Shown here: in pieces, positions 51,881-60,257 of the stretch
Layout: every line of letters starts with the position of its first letter
Position numbering within the stretch: position 1 is the first letter of the stretch
NCBI RefSeq assembly: GCF_009380215.1
Contig: NZ_WHUG01000002.1
Coordinates: forward strand, 434,001 to 498,000
DNA: 64,000 bases
Direction of reading: 5' to 3'
From: Rugamonas aquatica
GTDB taxonomy: Bacteria; Pseudomonadota; Gammaproteobacteria; Burkholderiales; Burkholderiaceae_D
Made by a program: the position numbers and the translations under genes
Notes under the pieces: generated by a model
Seen by the model: the letters and a program-made list of their open reading frames with translations, nothing else
What the model was told of the DNA's origin: nothing
The model's database searches: none

Positions 51881-52441
51881 TTGACCGATAAGAATGCATC
51901 CGGGGTGCAAGTCCCCGACGATCTGGCACAGGTAGGCTTTGTCTTTGGTGCCTATGGCGTCGCTGGCTGGGTGAGGGTACGCCCTTTCTCGGAAGATGCG
52001 GATGCACTCCTCTCGGTGAAAACCTGGTGGATCGACAAGCCAAGCTTGCACGAGGTCGAAGTCAAGCAGTGCAAACTGCATGGCGGCGACGTGGTCGCGC
52101 AGCTGGTGGGAGTGACCGATCGGAACGTCGCAGAAGCGCTGAAGGGCGCGGCTGTTTCGGTTCCGCGCAGTCGTTTCCCGGCCTTGTCCGATGATGAGTT
52201 TTACTGGGCCGAGTTGATCGGTCTGGATGTAGTGAATTTGCAAGGTGAGCACCTCGGTACGGTGACTGACATGATGAGCAATGGTCCACAGTCGATCTTG
52301 CGCATCCAGCCAGCCGCTCTGCCCGATGCTGATCCCGAGGTTGCGGCGCAGGAGCGCCTGATTCCATTTGTGGACGCGTTTGTCATCAAGGTAGACAAGG
52401 CCGCAAAGAAGATTACTGTCGACTGGGGCCTTGATTATTAA
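51881..52441 (+). CDS. rimM: Ribosome maturation factor RimM
   Basis: A 186-residue 16S rRNA processing factor that binds S19 during 30S assembly. The N-terminal RimM domain has VGFVFGAYGVAGWVRVRPFSED, and the C-terminal PRC-barrel has YWAELIGLDVVNLQGEHLGTV and LIPFVDAFV. The start is the TTG at 51881, with a weak upstream signal; a GTG at 51905 is possible but would remove eight residues. It follows rpsP by 14 bases. Confidence 0.95.
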   Translation: MTDKNASGVQVPDDLAQVGFVFGAYGVAGWVRVRPFSEDADALLSVKTWWIDKPSLHEVEVKQCKLHGGDVVAQLVGVTDRNVAEALKGAAVSVPRSRFPALSDDEFYWAELIGLDVVNLQGEHLGTVTDMMSNGPQSILRIQPAALPDADPEVAAQERLIPFVDAFVIKVDKAAKKITVDWGLDY

Positions 52442-52462
52442 AGAACATAAGGGCGGCCCGCC

Positions 52463-53209
52463 ATGCAATTCGATGTCGTGACCCTGTTCCCTGAAATGTT
52501 CGCCGCACTGACGCAGTCGGGTGTCACCCGGCGCGCGTTTGAACAGAATAAATGTGGCTTGTCGTTGTGGAATCCGCGCGATTTCACGACCGACAATCAC
52601 CGTACTGTGGATGACCGCCCCTATGGCGGCGGCCCCGGCATGGTGATGCTGGCCAAACCCCTGGAAGCGACGCTCAACGCGGCGAAGCAACGCCAGACCG
52701 ATGCCGGTCTGCCCGCGCCCCGCGTAGTGTTCATGTCGCCGCAGGGCAAGCAGTTGACGCATGAGCGCGTGATGCAGCTGAAGCAGGAGCCCGGTCTGGT
52801 GATCCTGTGCGGCCGCTACGAAGCGGTGGACCAGCGTTTGCTGGACCGTTGCATCGACGAGGAAATCAGCCTTGGCGATTTTGTGCTGTCCGGCGGCGAA
52901 CTGCCGGCGATGGCCTTGATGGATGCTGTGATCCGCCAGATTCCTGGCGTGTTGAACACGGATGCCTCGGCGATCGAAGACAGCTTCGTCAACGGCTTGC
53001 TGGATTCGCCGCACTACACACGGCCGGAAACGTATGAAGGTGTGGGCGTGCCGCCGGTTCTGATGGGCGGCAACCATGCCGAGATCGAGAAATGGCGTCG
53101 TCAGCGCATGCTGGAGGCGACCGCGCGCAAGCGCCCGGATTTGCTGGTCAAGGCGCGTGAGGCAGGGCAGCTCACCAAGCTTGATGAAAAGTTTTTGGCA
53201 GGTTTGTAA
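52463..53209 (+). CDS. trmD: tRNA (guanine37-N1)-methyltransferase
   Basis: A 248-residue SPOUT methyltransferase with the trefoil-knot SAM site: [32 protein letters not shown] and [21 protein letters not shown]. It modifies G37 next to the anticodon and prevents frameshifting. Third gene of the operon. Confidence 0.98.
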   Translation: MQFDVVTLFPEMFAALTQSGVTRRAFEQNKCGLSLWNPRDFTTDNHRTVDDRPYGGGPGMVMLAKPLEATLNAAKQRQTDAGLPAPRVVFMSPQGKQLTHERVMQLKQEPGLVILCGRYEAVDQRLLDRCIDEEISLGDFVLSGGELPAMALMDAVIRQIPGVLNTDASAIEDSFVNGLLDSPHYTRPETYEGVGVPPVLMGGNHAEIEKWRRQRMLEATARKRPDLLVKAREAGQLTKLDEKFLAGL

Positions 53210-53328
53210 ACCTGTTGTCGTAGAAGCCGGCGGACATGTCGTCCGCATGGTTGTTTAACCCCATCCTCTACTGGGCATCGAGTTTCGACTCATAGCGCGC
53301 CAGCACGATGGTTTATGGAGTCATCTAA

Positions 53329-53715
53329 ATGAATCTGATTCAACAACTCGAGCAAGAAGAAATCGCTCGCCTGGGCAAAAGCATTCCTGACTTTGCACCT
53401 GGCGATACCGTGATCGTCAACGTTAACGTAGTCGAAGGCACCCGCAAGCGCGCCCAGGCTTACGAAGGCGTCGTCATCTCCCGTCGTAACCGTGGCCTGA
53501 ACTCGAACTTCATCGTTCGTAAGATCTCGTCCGGCGAAGGCGTAGAGCGTACCTTCCAGCTGTACTCCCCGCTGATCGCTTCGATCGAAGTGAAACGCCG
53601 CGGTGACGTACGTCGCGCTAAACTGTACTACCTGCGTGATCGTTCCGGTAAATCGGCACGTATCAAGGAAAAACTGCCAAACCGTCGCCCAGTGGCGAAA
53701 GCAACCGCCGCTTAA
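53329..53715 (+). CDS. rplS: 50S ribosomal protein L19
   Basis: A 128-residue ribosomal protein: [37 protein letters not shown] is typical, with [32 protein letters not shown]. The 119 bases upstream hold two RNA hairpins (GCGGAC/GTCCGC at 53230-53246 and GAGT/ACTC near 53280-53292), which may be a leader. Terminator follows at 53741. Confidence 0.98.
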   Translation: MNLIQQLEQEEIARLGKSIPDFAPGDTVIVNVNVVEGTRKRAQAYEGVVISRRNRGLNSNFIVRKISSGEGVERTFQLYSPLIASIEVKRRGDVRRAKLYYLRDRSGKSARIKEKLPNRRPVAKATAA

Positions 53716-53740
53716 TAGCTGCGTTTGTGTTTGGATAGAA

Positions 53741-53765
53741 GGGGCGCCATTGGTGCCCCTTTTTT
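53741..53765 (+). terminator. Intrinsic terminator of the rpsP-rplS operon
   Basis: GGGGCGCC (53741-53748) pairs with GGTGCCCC (53752-53759) with one G-T pair, followed by six Ts. It lies 26 bases past the rplS stop. Confidence 0.82.
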
Positions 53766-53784
53766 GCATGTATGGAGGTAGTGT

Positions 53785-54453
53785 TTGGCCAAGCCGTTAT
53801 TCGACCCGAAAGAACTGCCTGTGGATGCCATCGCCGGCGAGCCCGCTGTTGCGCCGGAGCGTTTGACGCCCGCGTGGCTGCGCGGCCGCTTCATCGAGCA
53901 GCCGTTGTGGACGCCCGAGGGCGCCGAGGAATCGCTGGGCAGCCTGTCGCAGCGGCCGACGCCAACGCCTGCTTCGGTGCTGATCCCGCTGGTGCAGCGC
54001 GAGGCCGGCCTGACCATCCTGCTGACCCAGCGCACCGCGCACCTGACCGATCACGGTGGCCAGATCAGTTTTCCCGGCGGCCGCGCCGAAGACTACGACA
54101 GCGATGCGGTCGATACCGCGCTGCGCGAGTCGGAGGAGGAGATCGGGCTGGCGCGCCGCCACGTGGACGTGCTGGGCACCTTACCCAAGTATCTGACCGG
54201 CACCGGTTATTGCGTCACCCCCGTGGTGGGCCTGATCGCGCCGCCGTTCGAGGTGACCGCCGATCCGTCCGAGGTGGCGGAGATTTTCGAAGTACCGCTG
54301 GCCTTCCTGATGGACGGTCTGAATCACCAGCGGCTGTCGGTGCAACTGCCGGGCGGCCGGCGCAGCTTCTACGCGATGCCGTACGGCGACTATTACATCT
54401 GGGGTGCAACTGCGGGCATGCTGCGCAATCTGTTCCATTTCTTGCGCGCATAG
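53785..54453 (+). CDS. Nudix hydrolase, CoA-pyrophosphatase-like
   Basis: A 222-residue protein. The Nudix box GGRAEDYDSDAVDTALRESEEEIGL (in pieces: GX5EX7REUXEEXGU) is intact. QRTAHLTDHGGQISFPGG precedes it, as in the NudL/CoA diphosphatase group that cleaves CoA and NAD-type compounds. The start is a TTG at 53785 with GGAGG six bases upstream. It is likely in the rplS region transcriptionally but follows a terminator. Confidence 0.88.
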   Translation: MAKPLFDPKELPVDAIAGEPAVAPERLTPAWLRGRFIEQPLWTPEGAEESLGSLSQRPTPTPASVLIPLVQREAGLTILLTQRTAHLTDHGGQISFPGGRAEDYDSDAVDTALRESEEEIGLARRHVDVLGTLPKYLTGTGYCVTPVVGLIAPPFEVTADPSEVAEIFEVPLAFLMDGLNHQRLSVQLPGGRRSFYAMPYGDYYIWGATAGMLRNLFHFLRA

Positions 54454-54482
54454 TCACACTACGCTATCGTAGCGGGCATCTG

Positions 54483-54586
54483 TAAGTTTGCTTAGAAAGG
54501 CGCGCAGCTTCGTTGCGGCTCCTCGCCGTACAATTTGTACTGTCTTCGTCGCCGCGCCTCGCTGCGCACCTTTCTAAGCAAACTTA
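54483..54586. repeat. 104-bp near-perfect palindrome
   Basis: TAAGTTTGCTTAGAAAGG plus CGCGCAGC (54483-54508) is repeated inverted at 54561-54586 with one C/T difference (25 of 26). The 52-base centre adds GCGGC/GCCGC arms (54515-54519 and 54551-54555) and a perfect GTACAA-T-TTGTAC (54528-54540). It fills most of the 153-base gap between the Nudix and CbiB-like genes. It could be a dispersed REP/MITE-like element, a terminator, or a stable RNA hairpin. No transposase or target-site duplication is seen. Confidence 0.8.
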
Positions 54587-54606
54587 GTCGACTCAAAGGA
54601 CGTTTA

Positions 54607-55575
54607 ATGACATTTCTTTCCATTCTATGTGCGCTGCTGATCGAGCAAATGAAGCCGCTGCGCGCGGACAATCCGATCTACGCTGAAATCAAGAGCCTGG
54701 CGTTGCGGATGGAGACCTGGTTCAATGCCGGTCACTCGACCCACGGCCGCATGGGCTGGTTCCTGATGATGGCCATCCTGATGGTGCCGACGGCACTGAT
54801 TTACTGGGTGCTCAAGCACTACAACTGGTTCCTGGCCGCGTTCGCATGGAACGTGCTGATCGTCTACCTGACGCTGGGCTTCCGCCACTACAGCCATTAC
54901 TTCACCTCGATCCAGCTGGCGCTCAACGCCGGCGACGACGCCACCGCGCGCGCCTTGCTGGCCGAGTGGACCAAGCAGGACACGGTGGGCATGGAAACCT
55001 CCGAGATCGCCCGCATCGCCGTCGAGAAGTCGCTGATTACCACGCACCGCAATGTGTTCGGTGTGTTCTTCTGGTTCCTGATGCCGCTGGGCCCTGCCTG
55101 CGCCGTGATGTACCGCGTGGCCGAGCATCTGGCGCGCGCCTGGAACGAACCTGAACACATGCGCAACGAGGCCTTCGGGCAGTTCGCCGCGCGCGCGTTC
55201 TACTGGATCGACTGGATACCTGTGCGGCTGACGGCGGTGGCCTTCGCCGTGGTCGGCAATTTCGAGGACGCTATCTACGCGTGGCGCAACTTCGCCCACC
55301 GCTGGGCGGACGAGGCGATCGGCATCATTCTGTCGGCCGGTGGCGGCGCGATGGGCGTGCGTCTGGGCTCGCCGGTGGAAAACGCCGCCAAGGTGTTGCC
55401 GGCCGATGCGGCCACGGTGGACCTCAGCGACGAGGAGCCGGACGTGCTGCCGGGCGAGGAGCCGAATGTGCGCGCGCTGCAAAGCACGGTGGGCCTGGTG
55501 TGGCGCGCCTTGTTGTTGTGGATGATGTTGTTATTGCTGCTGTCGGGCGCAGTCTGGCTCGGCGCGACGCCATAA
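54607..55575 (+). CDS. CobD/CbiB-like membrane protein
   Basis: A 322-residue protein with about four membrane segments and the CbiB/AmpE-like blocks TYLTLGFRHYSHYFTSIQLALNAGD-type (VYLTLGFRHYSHYF), ARIAVEKSLITTHRNVFGVFFWFLMPLGPACAVMYRVAEHLA (in pieces) and a terminal hydrophobic helix. CbiB joins aminopropanol to adenosylcobyric acid in B12 synthesis; many betaproteobacteria keep this homologue in this genome position without a cobalamin operon, so another role is likely. The ATG at 54607 has AAAGGA upstream. Confidence 0.82.
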   Translation: MTFLSILCALLIEQMKPLRADNPIYAEIKSLALRMETWFNAGHSTHGRMGWFLMMAILMVPTALIYWVLKHYNWFLAAFAWNVLIVYLTLGFRHYSHYFTSIQLALNAGDDATARALLAEWTKQDTVGMETSEIARIAVEKSLITTHRNVFGVFFWFLMPLGPACAVMYRVAEHLARAWNEPEHMRNEAFGQFAARAFYWIDWIPVRLTAVAFAVVGNFEDAIYAWRNFAHRWADEAIGIILSAGGGAMGVRLGSPVENAAKVLPADAATVDLSDEEPDVLPGEEPNVRALQSTVGLVWRALLLWMMLLLLLSGAVWLGATP

Positions 55576-55612
55576 CGCAGCACATAAGCAGGTACAATAG
55601 CGGCATTGCTGT

Positions 55613-55639
55613 GGTGCAGAATGATGATTATTCTGCACC
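55613..55639. promoter_or_regulatory. 10-bp inverted repeat upstream of the DUF3579 gene
   Basis: GGTGCAGAAT (55613-55622) and ATTCTGCACC (55630-55639) are perfect arms around a seven-base centre. Could be an operator or a hairpin ending the CbiB-like transcript (no T run). Confidence 0.4.
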
Positions 55640-55680
55640 AAAGTGGTTAATCGCGCTGGAATCTGGATTGAAATCAATGA

Positions 55681-55719
55681 CTTACGTATTTAGGTCTTCT
55701 ATAAGATATAATACGTAAG
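55681..55719 (+). promoter_or_regulatory. Candidate promoter/operator of the DUF3579 gene
   Basis: CTTACGTATT (55681-55690) and AATACGTAAG (55710-55719) form a perfect inverted repeat. A consensus TATAAT (55707-55712) overlaps the right arm. A dimer bound here would cover the -10 region. No convincing -35 box is seen. Confidence 0.45.
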
Positions 55720-55811
55720 ATTCTTACAGAATGATATCCGCCCGTCCGACCAAGCCGGGATCTTCCACGCATTCTTGTTACCAACAAGTATCTACTCCTA
55801 AGCAGCCGCCT

Positions 55812-56147
55812 ATGGCAGAGTCAGCTAACAAACCGTCAGAACAGCAGGATTCGTTCTTCATCCTCGGCCAGACCAGCAATGGCAGGCAGTTCCGTCCCAG
55901 CGACTGGGCCGAGCGCCTGTGCGGCGTGATGTCCTGCTTCAAGCCGGAAGGCTATGGCGGCGGACGCGACTCCCATTTGCAGTTCTCGCCATATGTCACG
56001 CCGACCGTCATCAATGGCGTCAAGTCGGTGGTGGTCAACGGCAAGCTGCGCCAGCTGGAACCGCTGGCCTATCACTTCGTCATCTCCTTCGCCAAGGACA
56101 ACGACCTGCAGATGGTCGATGCCTGCATCCTGCCTGAAAAAGCCTGA
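55812..56147 (+). CDS. DUF3579 family protein
   Basis: A 111-residue betaproteobacterial protein of unknown function. SFFILGQTSNGRQFRPSDWAERLCGVMSCF is its hallmark, with VTPTVINGVKSVVVNGKLRQLEP after it and the end FAKDNDLQMVDACILP. The ATG at 55812 (MAESANK) is the usual start; a longer frame opens at 55731. Its upstream gap holds two inverted repeats. Cytosolic. It precedes the M16 protease by 94 bases. Confidence 0.85.
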   Translation: MAESANKPSEQQDSFFILGQTSNGRQFRPSDWAERLCGVMSCFKPEGYGGGRDSHLQFSPYVTPTVINGVKSVVVNGKLRQLEPLAYHFVISFAKDNDLQMVDACILPEKA

Positions 56148-56241
56148 CCCTTCCCGTGTTTTAAAATTTGCTTAAGCGTCTACCCACGAGGGCGGGGTAG
56201 GGCGTATGCTGCCTGTTCTTCAGTTTTTTTCGCGAGAGACC

Positions 56242-58992
56242 ATGAACACCAGCCGTTTGAAACACGTCGCCGCCGCCAGCCTGATGCTGTGCGGCCTGTC
56301 CTTTGCCGCCACCGGCAGCGCCTGGGCGCAGACCTTGCCGGCCGGCGTGGTCAAGGGACCGTCGGTCGAGGGCATCAGCGAGTACCGGCTGCCGAACGGC
56401 TTGAAGGTGCTGCTGTTCCCCGATGCGTCCAAGCCGACGGTGACGGTCAACGTCACTTATCTGGTCGGCTCGCGCCACGAGAATTACGGCGAGACGGGCA
56501 TGGCCCACCTGCTGGAACACATGATGTTCAAGGGGGCGCCGAAGAACCGCAGCATTCCGCAGGAATTCGCCAACCGGGGCATGGAGTTCAACGGCACCAC
56601 TTCCTACGACCGCACCAATTACTACGAGGTGTTCCAGGCCAGCCAGGATAATCTGAAGTGGGCGCTGGATATGGAGGCGGATCGCATGGTCCATTCCTTC
56701 ATCGCCCGCAAGGATCTCGATTCCGAGATGACGGTGGTGCGCAACGAGTATGAGAGCGGCGAGAACGATCCGTTTTCGGTGCTGTTGAAGCGCATGCAGA
56801 GCGTGGCGTATGACTGGCATTCGTATGGCCGTTCGACCATCGGCAATCGCAGCGATATCGAGAACGTGCGTATCGAGAACTTGCAGGCTTTCTATCGCAC
56901 CTACTATCAGCCGGACAACGCGGTGCTGCTGGTGGCCGGCAAGTTCGAGCCGTCGCAGACGCTGGCGTGGATCAGCAAATCGTTCGGCGCGATCCCGAAA
57001 CCCAAGCGCAGCCTGCCGCCGTTCTGGACGGTCGAGCCGACGCAGGACGGTGAGCGCAGCTTCGTGGTGCGGCGCAAGGGCGATATGCAGGTGATCGCGC
57101 TGGGCTACAAGATTCCGTCGGCGCTGCAGCAGGATAGCGATGCGCTGAGTTTCATGTCCGAGATTCTGGGCGATACGCCGACCGGGCGTCTGCACAAGGC
57201 GCTGGTGGAGAGCGGCAAGGCGGCGCAGGTGTTCAGCTTCGGCCAGACCGGTTATGCGCCGGGCTTGCAGATCATCGGCGCGGTGGTGAAGGCGGGCGAG
57301 CCGCTGGAGCCGGTGCGCGATGCGTTGATCGCGACGGTGGAGGGCTTCGCCAGCACGCCGCCTACTGCGGAGGAGATGGAGCGCGCGCGGCGCAATTTCG
57401 CCAATGGCATCGAGAAGGCGCTCAATGATCCGCAGCGCGTGGGCGTGAGCCTGTCCGAGGAGATCGCGCTGGGCGATTGGCGCTTGCTGTTCGAGGGCCG
57501 CGACAAGCTGCCGGGTATCACGCCGGAGCAGGTGGCTGCGGCTGCGGGGCGTTATCTGAAGCGCGACAACCGTGTGGTCGGCAGCTTCGTGCCGGAGGAC
57601 GCGCCGCTGCGCGCGGAGGTTCCGGCTGCGCCGACGGTGGCGGAGGTGATGAAGGATTTCAAGGGCAAGGATAGCGTGCTGACGTCGGAGGTGTTCGATC
57701 CGAGCCAGGCCAATATCAATGCGCGCAGCGAGATCAAGACTATCGGCGGCTTGAAGGTGGCGCTGCTGACCAAGAAGAACCGGGGCGAGTCGGTGTCGGT
57801 GGACTTGCAGCTGCATTGGGGCGATGAGAAGAATTTGTTCAACACGGCCATCGTGTCGAACGCCGCCAGCGAGATGCTGATGCGCGGTACCAGCAAGTAC
57901 AGCCGCGAGCAGTTGGCCGATGCTTTCGCCAAGCTGAAGATATCCGGCAGCCTGTATCACTTCGACACCACCGGGCCGAATCTGGATGCGGCGCTGCGGC
58001 TGGTCGCGCATGTGCTGAAGGAGGCCAGCTTCCCGGCGGCGGAGTTCGAGCAGTTGCGCCAGCAGTGGCTGGTGGCGATTGAGGCGTCGCGCAATGAGCC
58101 GCAGTCGCTGGCGCGCACGGAGGTGGATCTGTATTTCAACCATTATCCGAAGGGCGATGTGCGGGCGCCGATGACGGTCGATGAGCAGCTGGCGGCAGTG
58201 AAGGCATTGAAGCTGGAGGACGTGGTGGCCTTCCATCGCGAGTACTACGGCGCCAATCATGGCGAGCTGGCGATTGTCGGCGATTTCGACAAGGCGGCGA
58301 TCGGCAAGACCATAGCCGAGAGCTTCGGAGGCTGGGACAGCAAGGTGGCTTATGCGCCGATCACTTCGGCCAATGAGGACAAGGCGCCGCTGCACAAGGC
58401 GATCAATGCGCCGGACAAGGAGAACGGTTTCTACACCGCGCGCTTGAACCTGGACCTGAACGTCAACGATGCGGAGTATCCGCTGCTGGACCTGGCCAAC
58501 TACATCTTCGGTGAGGGCGGCTTGAAGTCGCGGCTGATGGATCGCATTCGTCAGAAGGATGGCTTGTCTTATGGCGGCGGTTCGGGTTTGCAGCCTGGGG
58601 AGATCGACCGCGCCGGCAGCTTCGGTATCGATGCCATCGCAGCGCCGCAGAATCTGAAGAAGCTGGAAGCGGCGATCAGGCAGGAGCTGGAGCGGGCGGT
58701 GAAGGATGGCTTCACGGCGGCTGAACTGGCGGGCGCGAAATCGGGCCTGTTGCAGCAGCGCGTGCAGAACCGCTCGAAGGACAGCGTGCTGGCTGCTGGG
58801 TGGACGCGCAATCTGTATATGAACCGCACATACAGCTGGAGCAAGGAGTATGAGGACAAGCTGAAGGCGGCCACGCTGGTGCAGGTGAATGCGGCCTTCC
58901 GCAAGGCTATCGATCCGGCCAAGCTGACGGTGGTGACGGCGGGCGATGAGGCCAAGGCCAAAGGTGCGGCGCCTGCCGCGAGTGCGAAGTAA
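56242..58992 (+). CDS. M16 family zinc metallopeptidase (pitrilysin-like), exported
   Basis: A 916-residue protein with a signal peptide (residues 1-29, ending AWA-Q). It contains two M16 units. The first has the inverted zinc motif HLLEHMMFKG (His89, Glu92, His93) and the downstream Glu in VRNEYESGEND. The second (from about residue 505) lacks the metal motif, as usual, but keeps the fold, including VKDGFTAAELAGAKSGLLQQR. Such enzymes degrade peptides in the periplasm. Single gene; two small membrane genes follow. Confidence 0.93.
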   Translation: MNTSRLKHVAAASLMLCGLSFAATGSAWAQTLPAGVVKGPSVEGISEYRLPNGLKVLLFPDASKPTVTVNVTYLVGSRHENYGETGMAHLLEHMMFKGAPKNRSIPQEFANRGMEFNGTTSYDRTNYYEVFQASQDNLKWALDMEADRMVHSFIARKDLDSEMTVVRNEYESGENDPFSVLLKRMQSVAYDWHSYGRSTIGNRSDIENVRIENLQAFYRTYYQPDNAVLLVAGKFEPSQTLAWISKSFGAIPKPKRSLPPFWTVEPTQDGERSFVVRRKGDMQVIALGYKIPSALQQDSDALSFMSEILGDTPTGRLHKALVESGKAAQVFSFGQTGYAPGLQIIGAVVKAGEPLEPVRDALIATVEGFASTPPTAEEMERARRNFANGIEKALNDPQRVGVSLSEEIALGDWRLLFEGRDKLPGITPEQVAAAAGRYLKRDNRVVGSFVPEDAPLRAEVPAAPTVAEVMKDFKGKDSVLTSEVFDPSQANINARSEIKTIGGLKVALLTKKNRGESVSVDLQLHWGDEKNLFNTAIVSNAASEMLMRGTSKYSREQLADAFAKLKISGSLYHFDTTGPNLDAALRLVAHVLKEASFPAAEFEQLRQQWLVAIEASRNEPQSLARTEVDLYFNHYPKGDVRAPMTVDEQLAAVKALKLEDVVAFHREYYGANHGELAIVGDFDKAAIGKTIAESFGGWDSKVAYAPITSANEDKAPLHKAINAPDKENGFYTARLNLDLNVNDAEYPLLDLANYIFGEGGLKSRLMDRIRQKDGLSYGGGSGLQPGEIDRAGSFGIDAIAAPQNLKKLEAAIRQELERAVKDGFTAAELAGAKSGLLQQRVQNRSKDSVLAAGWTRNLYMNRTYSWSKEYEDKLKAATLVQVNAAFRKAIDPAKLTVVTAGDEAKAKGAAPAASAK

Positions 58993-59006
58993 TCGATAGG
59001 GAAAAC

Positions 59007-59246
59007 ATGGCTGCACTGTCGCTTGTTCTTACCGCCTTGTCGGTGCTGACCTTCTGGCTGGTGGTGCCGCTGTTCGTGCTGCCTCCTTTGGCTTTCTTCT
59101 TCGGATACAAGGCATACAAGGCGAGGCGGGCGAAGGGTGTGCCGGCGGGCCGCTTCGGACAGTTGCTGTCGGTTTTGCCGATGGTGCTGGCCGTGGCGGC
59201 ATTCTGTCTGGAGTTGTATGTTATGAATGTGGGTTATCGGGCTTGA
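59007..59246 (+). CDS. Small membrane protein, 79 aa
   Basis: A protein with two predicted membrane helices (LSLVLTALSVLTFWLVVPLFVLPPLAFFFG and LLSVLPMVLAVAAFCLELYV) joined by a basic loop (YKAYKARRAKGVPAGRFG). Starts 15 bases after the M16 gene, probably its own small gene in that transcript. The positive-inside rule places the loop in the cytosol. Unknown function. Confidence 0.6.
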   Translation: MAALSLVLTALSVLTFWLVVPLFVLPPLAFFFGYKAYKARRAKGVPAGRFGQLLSVLPMVLAVAAFCLELYVMNVGYRA

Positions 59247-59498
59247 ATGGGCAATATGAAGCAATTTTTTGGTTACGCAGTAGGTATTAACTTCTTTTCT
59301 TTTATCCTTGGCGCCATGTATTTTGGCGGCGATGCCTTGAATGGGAAAGAGAAGGATGGCCACTTTTTTCTCGCATCTCATGGAAAATTTACTCAGGTAA
59401 GTGAAAGTGTTTTCAGTTACAGCAAGCTTCATGCGATGTCGGTGTTGGTTTCCATAGGCTTGCTTGTGATATTTCATTATTTTGGTAAAACTGAATAA
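59247..59498 (+). CDS. Small AT-rich membrane protein, 83 aa
   Basis: Begins directly at the stop of the preceding gene (no gap). Two hydrophobic segments (FGYAVGINFFSFILGAMYF and MSVLVSIGLLVIFHYF) flank a polar loop. Codon use is markedly less GC-rich than the neighbours (ttt, att, tat, aaa), suggesting recent arrival or low expression. Unknown function; a real gene is plausible but not proven. Confidence 0.5.
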   Translation: MGNMKQFFGYAVGINFFSFILGAMYFGGDALNGKEKDGHFFLASHGKFTQVSESVFSYSKLHAMSVLVSIGLLVIFHYFGKTE

Positions 59499-59569
59499 AT
59501 CAATAAACGCTTTAAGGGTCGTGCAGTACTAATCCCACCCTGTATTCTTTCGGCAATTTGGGAGCGATC

Positions 59570-59743
59570 ATGATTCGATTGATGGTGGAGGCCGCTGTCG
59601 ATGGCGAGGCGCATGCCATCGAGGCCATTACCGCATGGGCCCGGCGCGGCCCGCCCGCAGCCCAGGTTTCCAAGGTGACGGTCGACGACGGCCCGGCGTT
59701 GGATGCGGTGGCCGGCGACTTCAGGATTCTGCCGACGCTGTAA
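59570..59743 (+). CDS. Hypothetical small protein, 57 aa
   Basis: A short Ala/Val-rich acidic protein: MIRLMVEAAVDGEAHAIEAITAWARRG, then AQVSKVTVDDGPALDAVAGDFRI. GGGAG sits six bases before the ATG. No recognised domain. It lies just before an Rrf2 regulator. Confidence 0.5.
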   Translation: MIRLMVEAAVDGEAHAIEAITAWARRGPPAAQVSKVTVDDGPALDAVAGDFRILPTL

Positions 59744-59792
59744 AAAGCGCCACGGCCAGCACGCTTCCCGATTATGTACTATCATTAGTTAC

Positions 59793-60257
59793 ATGAGACG
59801 AGACAGCAAACTATCTTCCATCCTGCACGTGCTGCTGCACATGGCGCATGCCGAGCGGCCTTTTACCTCCGACGAACTGGCGGGCTTCCTCGGCACCAAT
59901 CCGGTGCTGGTGCGGCGCGTGCTGGCCGGGCTGCGCGAGCGCGGCTACGTGGGCTCCGGCAAGGGCCACGGCGGCGGCTGGAGCATCACCTGCGACCTGC
60001 GCAAGGTGACGCTGCGCGACATCTACGAGGCGGTCGGTTCGCCCACGGTGTTCGCGATGGGGAATCGTGACGAGCATCCGCTATGCCTGGTGGAGCGCGC
60101 CGTCAACGACGCGCTGTCCAGCGCCTTCGATGAAGCCGAGGCTTTGCTGATCGAACGTTTCAAGGACGTGACGCTGGCCGACCTGTCGGCCCGCTTCAAC
60201 GACGGATACGCCAATCACAAAGGAGCTTCCCATGCACATCCCCCATCCGACGACTGA
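59793..60257 (+). CDS. Rrf2 family transcriptional regulator (YwnA-like)
   Basis: A 154-residue winged-helix regulator: MRRDSKLSSILHVLLHMAHAERPFTSDELAGFLGTNPVLVRRVLAGLRERGYV is the core, with the wing GKGHGGGWSIT. The Rrf2/IscR Fe-S cysteine triad is absent (only two Cys), so it is a YwnA-type regulator. Its last 26 bases overlap the flavoprotein gene, so the two are co-translated and it probably regulates that gene. Start at 59793; a longer frame lies upstream. Confidence 0.85.
   Translation: MRRDSKLSSILHVLLHMAHAERPFTSDELAGFLGTNPVLVRRVLAGLRERGYVGSGKGHGGGWSITCDLRKVTLRDIYEAVGSPTVFAMGNRDEHPLCLVERAVNDALSSAFDEAEALLIERFKDVTLADLSARFNDGYANHKGASHAHPPSDD

Noticed and set aside
55613..55639. TGCACC-type words suggesting an NtrC site
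   Set aside because: Spacing and arms do not match the NtrC consensus, and no nitrogen gene is near; kept only as an unassigned inverted repeat.
56161..59016. Very long open frame on the minus strand opposite the M16 protease gene
   Set aside because: Same antisense effect; the encoded sequence is dominated by Arg, Leu and His and lacks a domain or a ribosome-binding site.
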